Origin: Flavobacteriales bacterium UBA4110
GTDB lineage: Bacteria > Bacteroidota > Bacteroidia > Flavobacteriales > Weeksellaceae
Direction of reading: 5' to 3'
NCBI GenBank assembly: GCA_002383165.1
Contig: DFXK01000002.1
Coordinates: 650,770 to 714,769 of the forward strand
Length of the DNA stretch: 64,000 bases
Positions 36,301 to 44,052 of the stretch are shown in pieces. Each line of letters opens with the position of its first letter. Positions within the stretch are counted from its first letter, which is position 1. The position numbers and the translations under genes were made by a program. Under the pieces are notes generated by a model. The model searched no databases. It saw nothing but the letters and a program-made list of their open reading frames with translations, and was not told where the DNA came from.

Positions 36301-37998
36301 GTAATGCTCTTGTCTCAGAAACTCGCCAACTTTACTAAAGGTGAGGCCGATACGCTGAGAAAAGCGATGGGTAAAAAGCAGATTGACGTCCTCAACAAAA
36401 TGTATCCGAAATTTATAGAAGGCGGACGAAAAAATAATCTGGACGAGGATAGATTAGAAAAAATCTGGAATGACTGGAAAGCGTTTGCAGAATATGCTTT
36501 TAACAAATCCCACTCTACTTGTTATGCGTGGATTGCGTATCAAACTGCTTACCTAAAAGCCAATTATCCTGCAGAATATATGGCCAGTGTGATGAGCAAC
36601 AACATCAACAATACTGCTTCTATCACTATGTTTATGGAAGATTGTAAAGCAATTGGTGTAGATGTTTTGGGTCCAGACGTGAATGAATCTCAATATAAAT
36701 TCTCTGTAAATGAGAAAGGGCAAATTCGTTTTGGTTTGGGCGCAATCAAAGGAATTGGCGAAGGTCCAAGTGAGGCCATCACCAAAGAAAGACAAAACGG
36801 AAGATTCAAAACGATTTATGAGTTTTTTGAGCGTGTTCCTTCTTCTCAAGTCAATAAAAGAGTGGCGGAAAGTTTGGTCATTGCTGGTGCATTTGATGAA
36901 TTGGATTCTTATCACCGCGGGCAATATTTTGATACAGACACAGCCGGAAGAACCAATTTGGAAAGACTATTGCGCTATGGGCAAAGTTTTCAGGAGAGTA
37001 AAAACGAAATGGAAAATTCGCTTTTTGCAGATTTTGCAGACGAGGTAAAAATAGAACAGCCCAAATTATTGCCTTGCGCAGAATGGCCTAATATGCACAA
37101 ACTGAATAAGGAAAAAGAAATCATCGGGTTTTATCTCTCTGCTCATCCGCTAGACGAGTTCAAATATCAATTTCAATTTTTGCAAGGCGTACTATCTAAA
37201 AAAACCGTTCTGGAAGAGAAGAAAGAAGAAATCGTTTTGGAAGAAGTGACTCCAATTTTAGAAAAAGACAGTTCTCCCGATGACGAAGTTCCTGACATTT
37301 TAGTTTCTGATGATTCTGGATTGGAGGACGAAATCATCGAAGAATCTACAAAAAAAGCAGAGCCAAAAGGAAACTTTAACTTCCTGAATTTGGAAGAAGT
37401 AGAAGCATTCAAAGACTTGGCTTTCCCACCAAAAACAGCAGAATTGTTTGAGGAAAAGAAAAGCTGGAAAGACAAAATGAATGAAAAAGACAATACAAAA
37501 GAATATACTGTTGCAGGACTAATTACTGAATATCGTGTGACAGATGGTTTCCGAAGCGGAGAAAAAGTTGCTTTTGTGATGTTGGAAGATTATACAGGCT
37601 CCTACTCTTTCCGGTTGGGCGATAGAGATTATATGAAATTGAAAGATAAACTAGAAGTTCAACGATTCGTCATTATGAAAATCAAATATTCTCAAGGAAA
37701 AGATGGACGTGTTTTCGTGAATGTGAATGAAGTTTTGGAACTGAAAGAAGCATTCGAAAAATTTGCTAAAAGCTTGTCTGTTGTTGTTCTACTAGATTCA
37801 TTGCGACAATCTGATATTGAGTTTTTCAAAGAAAACATCATTCAAAATCAAGGAGAGCAAAAACTTAATTTTTTTATCAAAAATCCGGAAGACGAATCTG
37901 TTTTAGAGGTGGTTTCTATGCAGCATAAGATCAATATCAATGAAAATCTTTTGGAAGTGATTCATCAAATTAATAATTATGAGGTTTTTTTGAATTAA
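33346..37998 (+). CDS. dnaE: DNA polymerase III alpha subunit with fused N-terminal proofreading exonuclease
   Basis: About 1550 aa from the ATG at 33346 (an in-frame ATG at 33340 is equally possible; a TTG at 33304 is unlikely). Domains: a DnaQ-like DEDDh 3'-5' exonuclease (D6, E8, D105, H169, D174; FDTETTG, SGHNVEFD, HNAAADVNA), a PHP domain (about 240-480), the polymerase core with the catalytic Asp cluster PDIDIDFDDEGRD (about 694), a beta-binding/HhH region and a C-terminal OB fold (YTVAGLITEYRVTDG). The PHP metal site looks degraded, VDLGNMMGA in place of the usual TDHGNM. The proofreading activity is thus apparently carried in cis by the fused exonuclease. Confidence 0.96.
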   Translation: MYLVFDTETTGLPKNFNAPLSDSDNWPRMVQIAWQLHDEDGNLIENQDYIINPEGYDIPFNAARIHGITTKIAQEEGRDLEEVLEEFSQVLKKVSVVSGHNVEFDYNIVGAEFLRKNISDNLQEKPKADTMILGTDYCRLEGGRGGRYKSPKLEELYEKLYRHKFEEAHNAAADVNATAQVFFEMMRIGVIPADVLKITEDKLKEYQAANPNPIKPFGIVIRRQVASFNNKKKQTDFGSVDEIDLGKYFHFDNHTVFSTLTATTNINDLISKAKQDNFPAVGMVDLGNMMGAFKFVSAVESANSDISRKYKDYLTKKQEAEEKGEEFDEEEPNANPLIPIVGCEFYISDRYEQKQFTKDDPDRRTQVVLLAKDFNGYKNLVKLSSIGFQKGFYFGVPRISRELIAQYKEGVIALTSGIFGDIPSTILNIGEQRGEELFQWWKNTFGDDFYVQIQNHKLPEEEHLNEVLLQFADKYNVKILAQNETFYTNKSDANIQDILSCIKDGEKLSTPVGKGFGKRKGLTTSEYYIKNANELKETFLAYPDAFEAYEEFFAKFTPYTLKRDVLLPKFDIPQEFIHPEDDLDGGKRGEMAYLTFLTYEGAKKRYTETGITPEIKERLDFELDVIANTGYPGYFLIVQDFCNEARNMGVWVGPGRGSAAGSAVAYCIGITNVDPIKYDLLFERFLNPERVSMPDIDIDFDDEGRDKIIKWVVDKYGQDQVAQIITYSVLGGKSAIKDAGRVLDVSIPETNMIAKLIPSTPGMNIAKALSKYDKLKPEEQQLVDEMKAILNNESDSRFSVLDSAKKMEGCIRNTGIHACGVIITPEPVSNLVPITIAAKDAEILVSQFDNSVAESAGLLKMDFLGLRTLTIIKDAVKLVKERHGIDIDPDAIPLDDAKTYQLFKEGRTIGIFQYESPGMQKYMRELKPTVFADLIAMNALYRPGPIKYIPNFINRKHGTEEIIYDLPETQEYLEETYGITVYQEQVMLLSQKLANFTKGEADTLRKAMGKKQIDVLNKMYPKFIEGGRKNNLDEDRLEKIWNDWKAFAEYAFNKSHSTCYAWIAYQTAYLKANYPAEYMASVMSNNINNTASITMFMEDCKAIGVDVLGPDVNESQYKFSVNEKGQIRFGLGAIKGIGEGPSEAITKERQNGRFKTIYEFFERVPSSQVNKRVAESLVIAGAFDELDSYHRGQYFDTDTAGRTNLERLLRYGQSFQESKNEMENSLFADFADEVKIEQPKLLPCAEWPNMHKLNKEKEIIGFYLSAHPLDEFKYQFQFLQGVLSKKTVLEEKKEEIVLEEVTPILEKDSSPDDEVPDILVSDDSGLEDEIIEESTKKAEPKGNFNFLNLEEVEAFKDLAFPPKTAELFEEKKSWKDKMNEKDNTKEYTVAGLITEYRVTDGFRSGEKVAFVMLEDYTGSYSFRLGDRDYMKLKDKLEVQRFVIMKIKYSQGKDGRVFVNVNEVLELKEAFEKFAKSLSVVVLLDSLRQSDIEFFKENIIQNQGEQKLNFFIKNPEDESVLEVVSMQHKININENLLEVIHQINNYEVFLN

Positions 37999-38026
37999 AC
38001 AAATAAATAGCCTCTTATAGCTTTAC

Positions 38027-38062
38027 AAATCCAATTAAATTTTAAATTTAGTTGGATTTTTT
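38027..38062 (+). terminator. Terminator of dnaE
   Basis: AAATCCAA (38027-38034) and TTGGATTT (38052-38059) enclose a second palindrome, TAAATTT/AAATTTA, giving one long stem with a single T/G wobble, followed by T's. Confidence 0.85.
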
Positions 38063-38137
38063 ATTATAAATTAATTTACCAATAAAATATCCCCAAATTA
38101 AAATAAAATTTGAATTAAAAATTATTCAAATTTTTAA

Positions 38138-38168
38138 TTGTTTAATTGAAAAGTACTTATTATATTTG
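38138..38168 (+). promoter_or_regulatory. Promoter of the first GEVED cargo gene
   Basis: TTG (38138-38140), 20 bases, TATATTTG (38161-38168): a full match to the Bacteroidota housekeeping consensus. The leader is about 18-20 bases. Confidence 0.7.
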
Positions 38169-38193
38169 AAGGATTTTTAAAATTAAAATAATT

Positions 38194-39780
38194 ATGAAAA
38201 AAATTCTACTTTCAAGCTTTCTAGCTTTGGGAATCTTTGCTAATGCTCAGTTCGTACAAAATTTTGACGCAGGCACTACCACACCAGCTGGGTGGACTGT
38301 GATCAATGGCGGAGACCCTAATGGCTTTTTATTTGGAACAGTTCCTGCAGGCGGATCAGTAACAGCTGCGCAATCCGGATCCAACGTTGCCAGAATTGTA
38401 TATAACGCTGCAGCGCATGATGACTATTTAGTAACACCAGCCATTACTGTACAAGCTGGTGTAAATGATAGGTTATCATATTATGTTGCAAGTTATAGTT
38501 CCTCATATACGGAAAATTACAACGTAATGCTATCAACTACTACTCCTACAGCAGCTGCGTTTACAACCACTCTAAAAGCTACTTCAAAAGCACCTGCAGC
38601 TTGGACAAAAGTCACTTTAGACCTCACACCTTATGTGGGACAAACGGTTTATGTTGGTTTTCACGCAGTTGATACGGATCAATGGTATCTGATGTTTGAT
38701 TCTGTTGTAAATGATACAGTACCATCAACGGTTCCTTCTTGTACAACCCCAACAGCACCTGCTAATGGCGCAACAGATGTGAATGTAAGAACTACATTTA
38801 CTTGGCCTGATGCAAGTGGCGCAACTTCCTATAAATTATACTTAGGAACTACTCCAGGTGGAAATGAAGTACTTAATGGTGTAACAGCTTCTTCTGGGGC
38901 AACACTTACAAACAATCCTCCGTTGAATGCTAATACTACCTATTATTATAAAGTAGTACCTGTGAATGATATTGGTGACGCAACAGGCTGTGTTGAAACA
39001 TCTTTTACAACAGGATCTAATCCATATGCACCGTACTGTGGCCCATTCACCTCTAGTACTCCAACTCAGATAACACCAATTACTTCTTTCACATTAAATG
39101 GGGTAACTAATGATTCTGATACTACTGCTACAACATTTGGAAGTTTTGCTACAAATGAAAGTTTCACAGGTACTGCAATTGAAGTTAAAAATAATTTAAC
39201 CACAATACCTTTTAGTGTGACAGGAATTGGAATTGCAAATAATGGTTGGGGTGCTTCGGTATTCATCGACTGGAACGAGGATGGAGACTTCCTGGATGCA
39301 GGTGAATCCTATTTCAATACTACAGCCACCATGTTAAGAACAACGACTGTGACCAATGGAAAAGCAACTCTTTCTGGCAACCTAGCTATACCTACTGGAG
39401 CTACATTAGGTCAAAAAAGACTAAGAGTTAAATACAATTTTACTGGTACTGCTATTAACTTACCATTAACGACAGCTTGTACGGATTTAAGTAATGGACA
39501 AGTAGAAGACTACACTATTAATTATAAATCATTCCTAGCGGTATCTGACCTTAATAAAGCTGATATTTCTGTATATCCTAATCCATTCAAAGACATCTTG
39601 AAAATATCTGATGTAAAAGGCGTTAAGTCAATTACTGTAAATGATATGTCTGGAAGAGCGGTTAAATCTCTGGAGCCAGCTGCAGAAATCAACTTATCTA
39701 ATCTTAAAGAAGGATTATATATCGTAAATCTTAAGATGGAAGACGGAAGCGTGAAAACTTTCAAAGCCATTAAAAAATAA
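38194..39780 (+). CDS. Type IX-secreted GEVED-domain protein 1
   Basis: 528 aa. Signal peptide MKKILLSSFLALGIFANAQ. Residues 20-175 form a choice-of-anchor J/cleaved-adhesin-like jelly roll (QNFDAGTTTPAGWTV, DDYLVTPAI, VYVGFHAVDTDQWYLMFD). Next is a fibronectin type III-like segment (APANGATDVNVRTTFTWPDASGATSYKLYLGT). Then comes a GEVED domain with an Asp-rich, calcium-site-like segment (SVFIDWNEDGDFLDAGESYFNT, QVEDYTINY). The last 75 residues are a Por sorting tail (VYPNPFKDILKISD to FKAIKK). It is probably a surface adhesin or matrix protein. Confidence 0.88.
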   Translation: MKKILLSSFLALGIFANAQFVQNFDAGTTTPAGWTVINGGDPNGFLFGTVPAGGSVTAAQSGSNVARIVYNAAAHDDYLVTPAITVQAGVNDRLSYYVASYSSSYTENYNVMLSTTTPTAAAFTTTLKATSKAPAAWTKVTLDLTPYVGQTVYVGFHAVDTDQWYLMFDSVVNDTVPSTVPSCTTPTAPANGATDVNVRTTFTWPDASGATSYKLYLGTTPGGNEVLNGVTASSGATLTNNPPLNANTTYYYKVVPVNDIGDATGCVETSFTTGSNPYAPYCGPFTSSTPTQITPITSFTLNGVTNDSDTTATTFGSFATNESFTGTAIEVKNNLTTIPFSVTGIGIANNGWGASVFIDWNEDGDFLDAGESYFNTTATMLRTTTVTNGKATLSGNLAIPTGATLGQKRLRVKYNFTGTAINLPLTTACTDLSNGQVEDYTINYKSFLAVSDLNKADISVYPNPFKDILKISDVKGVKSITVNDMSGRAVKSLEPAAEINLSNLKEGLYIVNLKMEDGSVKTFKAIKK

Positions 39781-39803
39781 TTTGAAACTTAATTAAATTA
39801 TCT

Positions 39804-39833
39804 AGCCACTTCTTTTACAGAGGTGGCTTTTTT
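39804..39833 (+). terminator. Terminator between the two GEVED genes
   Basis: AGCCACTTCT (39804-39813) pairs with AGAGGTGGCT (39819-39828) with one wobble, followed by T's. Confidence 0.8.
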
Positions 39834-39905
39834 GTTTCACTATCACTATTTAAATTTTAATATTAATATCCTTTTAATAATTAAAAAAAAACTTTATATT
39901 CGTAT

Positions 39906-39913
39906 TAAATTTG
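39906..39913 (+). promoter_or_regulatory. Candidate -7 box of the second GEVED cargo gene
   Basis: TAAATTTG, 17 bases before the ATG. The -33 region is an A tract without TTG. Confidence 0.45.
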
Positions 39914-39929
39914 ATAAATTTATAATATT

Positions 39930-41516
39930 ATGAAAAAAATTCTATTTTCTTGTCTCTTGGCGTTAGGTATCGGGGTCAACGCTCAATTAGACTTTTCCCA
40001 AGATTTCGAAACAGATCTTACGGGATTTAGCCATTTTGGAGGTGGTGCTTTAAACACAACTAATTTTTGCAGTGCAAGTTCTTCTGGATCTTTAACGTAT
40101 AGCTCTACAGTAACCCAAACCGGATGGATGGCAGATCTATTGGAGGTTGGTGACCTTTATGGGCAGACCAATAATGGTCAGGCTCTTACAGTAAGCTTCA
40201 ATTATAAAAAGGCCGCTGGTCTTACAGGAACACTTTATGTAATGTATGCTTTATTTAACGAAAGCTCTAACAACTGGACAATCTACACTGTTGGTTCTGG
40301 TGTTGCTTTGACTTCTGGTGCCATTACAACTTGTGCGAATCTTAGTGCTACTATTCCTGCAGGAACATTTGACCCAAACAAAACTTATGGTGTAGGAACA
40401 TGGCTACAAAGATCAGGAACTTCTACAGGAGCGCTATATATTGATGATATCGTTGTAAAGCAAGCTGTTGTTACTAACCCTCCAGCGTGTACAACATTTA
40501 CTAACCCGACTAACGGTAGTACAATTTCTTCTGGAACTGTAGGATTTACTTGGCCAACAGTAGCAGAAGCGGCAACGTATAAGGTAACTATAGGAACAAC
40601 AGCAGGTGGATCTAACATCGTAAATGCCAATATGATTGGAAACTCCCTAAATGTATCTTTAGCTGCAAACACAACTTATTATGCTAAAATTGTTCCTACA
40701 AATAACGTGGGGGACGCAGTTGGATGTCAGGAAATTTCATTTATGACTAATAGCAATGTTGGACATTGCGGGCCATTGACTTCTACAGCTCCTACAGCAA
40801 TTGCTCCAATCAAATCTGTAACTTTTGGAACTGCAACTAATACTTCAGACCCTACAGCTACAACTATTGGCTCATTCCCTGTTCACCAAGATTTTACTAC
40901 AACTGAATTTATTGTAAAAGATGATGTAACATCTGTTCCTTTAACTGTTCTTGGCACTACAAACGGTAATGCTGCTAATGGATGGGCAATGTCAGTTTTC
41001 ATTGACTGGAATAACGATGGTGATTTTGATGATGCTGGTGAATCTTATTTCAACACTACAGCAACAATGATCAGAAAAGCAGGAGTTACTGACAACCCTA
41101 TATCACTATCAGGAAGTGTTGCTATTCCGGCAGGTACTTCTCTTGGTAAAAAATTCATGAGAGTTAAATATAATTTCTCTGGAACAGCGATCAACACGCC
41201 ACTTACAACTGGATGTGCTAATATGATTAACGGACAAGTTGAAGATTATACAATTAACTATCAAAGTGCTCTTGCAGTATCTGATGTAAATAAGAAATCT
41301 ATCTCTGTTTACCCTAACCCATTCAAAGACATTCTTAATATCTCTGATGTTAAAGGTGTTAAATCAATTTCTGTAAACGATGTGTCAGGAAGAGAAGTTA
41401 AATCTTTAGCTCCTGCTGCAGAACTTAACCTTTCTAGCCTAAAAGCTGGTTTATATATCGTAAACCTTAAGATGGAAGACGGAACTGTTAAGACCATCAA
41501 AGCAATCAAAAAATAA
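39930..41516 (+). CDS. Type IX-secreted GEVED-domain protein 2
   Basis: 528 aa, the same length as its upstream neighbour. The signal peptide, the FN3-like segment, the GEVED domain (SVFIDWNNDGDFDDAGESYFNT) and the sorting tail are closely similar to protein 1. The N-terminal domain (about residues 20-185, QDFETDLTGFSHFGGG to YIDDIVVKQ) is a different jelly-roll or MAM-like carbohydrate-binding type module. The pair therefore arose by duplication with replacement of the front module. Each gene has its own promoter box and terminator. Confidence 0.87.
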   Translation: MKKILFSCLLALGIGVNAQLDFSQDFETDLTGFSHFGGGALNTTNFCSASSSGSLTYSSTVTQTGWMADLLEVGDLYGQTNNGQALTVSFNYKKAAGLTGTLYVMYALFNESSNNWTIYTVGSGVALTSGAITTCANLSATIPAGTFDPNKTYGVGTWLQRSGTSTGALYIDDIVVKQAVVTNPPACTTFTNPTNGSTISSGTVGFTWPTVAEAATYKVTIGTTAGGSNIVNANMIGNSLNVSLAANTTYYAKIVPTNNVGDAVGCQEISFMTNSNVGHCGPLTSTAPTAIAPIKSVTFGTATNTSDPTATTIGSFPVHQDFTTTEFIVKDDVTSVPLTVLGTTNGNAANGWAMSVFIDWNNDGDFDDAGESYFNTTATMIRKAGVTDNPISLSGSVAIPAGTSLGKKFMRVKYNFSGTAINTPLTTGCANMINGQVEDYTINYQSALAVSDVNKKSISVYPNPFKDILNISDVKGVKSISVNDVSGREVKSLAPAAELNLSSLKAGLYIVNLKMEDGTVKTIKAIKK

Positions 41517-41537
41517 TCTTCTACAGATATAATTTTT

Positions 41538-41567
41538 AAACCCGCTTCTAGAAGCGGGTTTTTGTTT
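41538..41567 (+). terminator. Terminator of the second GEVED gene
   Basis: AAACCCGCTTC (41538-41548) pairs perfectly with GAAGCGGGTTT (41551-41561), then T-rich. Confidence 0.9.
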
Positions 41568-41600
41568 TGAAATAATAGATCATAATGATTCACAATCATA

Positions 41601-41717
41601 TTGCTAGTTTTTGAACGTCTTATAAAAGACACTCATTTTTATCTATGGATAATATTAGGTGTAGTTTTAATTGGAAATTTTTATATAGTATCTGAAGGTA
41701 TTAATCAACTTATTTAA
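41601..41717 (+). CDS. Possible 38-residue single-helix membrane peptide
   Basis: An open frame from a TTG at 41601 to a TAA at 41717 reads about 38 residues with one strong hydrophobic segment (LWIILGVVLIGNFYIVSEG) preceded by charged residues. There is no ATG and no clear ribosome binding site, and it lies between two terminators. It could be a small membrane protein or chance in A+T-rich spacer. Confidence 0.2.
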   Translation: MLVFERLIKDTHFYLWIILGVVLIGNFYIVSEGINQLI

Positions 41718-41751
41718 AGAAAAAATCCTGCGAATTGCTCCACAGGATTTT
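41716..41751 (-). terminator. Terminator of the M13 peptidase gene
   Basis: AAAATCCTG (41722-41730) pairs with CAGGATTTT (41743-41751). On the minus strand the stem runs into T's. Confidence 0.82.
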
Positions 41752-41777
41752 GTTCTATTATTAATTAGATGAGTATT

Positions 41778-43802
41778 TTACCAAATCTTGATTCTTTCTT
41801 CCGGCTTTTTGTAAAGCTTATCTCCTTCTTTTACATCAAATGCTTTATAGAAAGCTTCTGTATTAACCAAAGGTCCAAAACTTCTGAAGAATCCCGGAGA
41901 ATGCGGATCTGTCTTCACCTGATTGCTCAAATACTTGTCCGTAGATAATGTTCTCCAAACAGTTGCCCAGCTTAGGAAAAATCTCTGTTCAGGAGTATAT
42001 CCGTCAATTTTGCCAGGATTTCCTTTATCTTTAAGATACATTTGCAATGCATCAAAAGCGATATTCACGCCGCCAAGATCTGCAATATTTTCACCATTGG
42101 TAAACGTACCATTTACGTGAACATCTTTCACTGGCTCATATTTATCATATTGAGAAGCTAAGCTCTTTGTTGCTTTTTCAAAATTGGTTTTATCTTCCGC
42201 AGTCCACCAGTCTTTAAGATTACCGTCACCATCGAACTGCGCACCACTGTCATCAAAACCGTGCGTCATTTCGTGACCGATAACCGCTCCAATCCCTCCA
42301 AAATTAACCGCAGCATCTGCATTTGGATTGAAGAAAGGTGGCTGAAGAATCGCAGCAGGGAAAACGATTTCGTTATTTACAGGATTATAATAAGCATTTA
42401 CCGTTTGCGGAGACATTCCCCATTCGGATTTATCTACAGGTTTGCCTATTTTTTCCAATTCTTTATTATAACTCCAGCTTTCTACATTTTGAAGGTTAGA
42501 ATACAAAGTTCCTCCATCTTTCTCAGATTTCAGTTGTAATTTAGAATAATCTTTCCATTTGTCTGGGTAAGCAATTTTAACCGTGAATTTATTCAGCTTA
42601 TCCATCGCTTTCTGCTTAGTTACTGAAGACATCCAAGCAAGATTATTGATATGCATTGCAAAACTTTTCTTCAGATAATCAACGTAAGTCATCATCTGAG
42701 CTTTAGCTTCCGGTGTAAAATATTTTTCTACATACACCTTTCCGAAAGCCTCACCTACAACACCATTTATCAATGATAATGCTCTTTTGTTAAGTGCTCT
42801 TTGTTCTTTCTGACCTTGTAGATATTTGCTGTAGAAATCAAACTTAAGATCATCCATTTTCTGGTTAAGATAACCTGCGCTACCGGAAGTCAGATGGAAT
42901 TTAAGATAATCCTTGATCAATGGAATATTTTTTTCCGTAAGAAACGTGTCTAGATTTTTATAATAATTTAACTCCCCGATAATTACTTTATCTGTATTAA
43001 CGCCAGCATCAGCAAGGTACTTTGCAAGATTTACATTTTTTACCAGTGTTTTTAGTTCAGGTAATGTTTTCGGATTGTATTGTAAGTTGGCATCACGGAT
43101 TTGCTCATTAGTCAGCAATGTTTTCGCCATTTTCTTTTCAAAGTCTACAATTTGCCCTGCAACAGCATCAGCATTTTTATATCCGATCTCTGTAAGAACC
43201 TTTGCTACATACTTTTTGTATTCCGCAATAGTTTCTGCATTTTTCGGAGATTCTTTCTGGTAATAATCTCTTCCAAGCCCGAAAGATGCATCGCCAAGAT
43301 AAACTGCATTCATTTTAGAATTTTTAAGGTCTCCGTCTACACCCCATCCGTAGAATGCATTCTCACCTCTTCTTGTTGCTTCGGTGAGATATTTCTGAAG
43401 GTCGGAAAGGTTTTTAATGGCATCAATTTTTGCAAGATCTGCTTTAATAGGATTCAATCCGTCCGCATTACGCTTGTTCATGTCCATATAAGTTTCATAC
43501 AGCGCTTGGATTTTTTGACCTTCCGATCCATTCTCAAATTTCTCTTTCAGGATGTTATCCAAAAGAAGAAGTGAGTTGTTATCGGTCGTTTCCCTAAGTT
43601 GGTTGAATGAACCCCAGCTAGGTTTATCTGCAGGAATTTTAGCTGTTTTCATCCAAGTGCCGTTTACAAAACTGTAGAAGTCATCTTGGGGACGCACAGA
43701 CGTGTCCATATAATTGAGATCTAATGCAGCCTGTTTTGTTTGTGCCGATGTAATGCTGAAAAAAGAAGCAAGCATCAAAGCACTAAGAGAGATCTTTTTC
43801 AT
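41778..43802 (-). CDS. Exported M13-family (neprilysin-like) zinc endopeptidase
   Basis: 674 aa. Signal peptide MKKISLSALMLASFFSITSAQ, no type IX tail, so likely periplasmic. N-terminal M13 domain (MDTSVRPQDDFYSFVNGTWMKTAKIPADKP). Catalytic zinc site HEMTH in GAVIGHEMTHGFDDSGAQFD, third ligand Glu in ENIADLGGVNIAFDA, and the substrate-binding NAYYNPVNNEIVFPAAIL. The C-terminal end VKEGDKLYKKPEERIKIW matches the family's conserved terminus. These enzymes cut short peptides. Confidence 0.95.
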   Translation of the reverse strand: MKKISLSALMLASFFSITSAQTKQAALDLNYMDTSVRPQDDFYSFVNGTWMKTAKIPADKPSWGSFNQLRETTDNNSLLLLDNILKEKFENGSEGQKIQALYETYMDMNKRNADGLNPIKADLAKIDAIKNLSDLQKYLTEATRRGENAFYGWGVDGDLKNSKMNAVYLGDASFGLGRDYYQKESPKNAETIAEYKKYVAKVLTEIGYKNADAVAGQIVDFEKKMAKTLLTNEQIRDANLQYNPKTLPELKTLVKNVNLAKYLADAGVNTDKVIIGELNYYKNLDTFLTEKNIPLIKDYLKFHLTSGSAGYLNQKMDDLKFDFYSKYLQGQKEQRALNKRALSLINGVVGEAFGKVYVEKYFTPEAKAQMMTYVDYLKKSFAMHINNLAWMSSVTKQKAMDKLNKFTVKIAYPDKWKDYSKLQLKSEKDGGTLYSNLQNVESWSYNKELEKIGKPVDKSEWGMSPQTVNAYYNPVNNEIVFPAAILQPPFFNPNADAAVNFGGIGAVIGHEMTHGFDDSGAQFDGDGNLKDWWTAEDKTNFEKATKSLASQYDKYEPVKDVHVNGTFTNGENIADLGGVNIAFDALQMYLKDKGNPGKIDGYTPEQRFFLSWATVWRTLSTDKYLSNQVKTDPHSPGFFRSFGPLVNTEAFYKAFDVKEGDKLYKKPEERIKIW

Positions 43803-43968
43803 TTGTTTGATTCTGATATTTATATTAATTGGTATATGATATTGTTTAAAAGTTACAAAAAGTTATAAAAAATTATGGAAAGTAAAAATAATAATTTGAC
43901 ATAGACCTATATTTATAATCCTCTAAAGATTAAACATTTACCTAATATAAAAAACTTATAACCATTCG

Positions 43969-43979
43969 TTTATCATATA
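43969..43979 (+). promoter_or_regulatory. TTTATCATATA box upstream of the Na+/H+ antiporter gene
   Basis: The same 11 bases found upstream of both oleate hydratase genes. Here the box is 84 bases before the start codon, in the 250-base spacer shared by the divergent M13 and antiporter genes. Otherwise I see nothing clear in that spacer. Confidence 0.35.
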
Positions 43980-44052
43980 AATATTGAGATCTTTAGGAAT
44001 TTAGAATGTATAATTATATTTTTACACTCAAAAATATTTTAAAGTTATCGAA

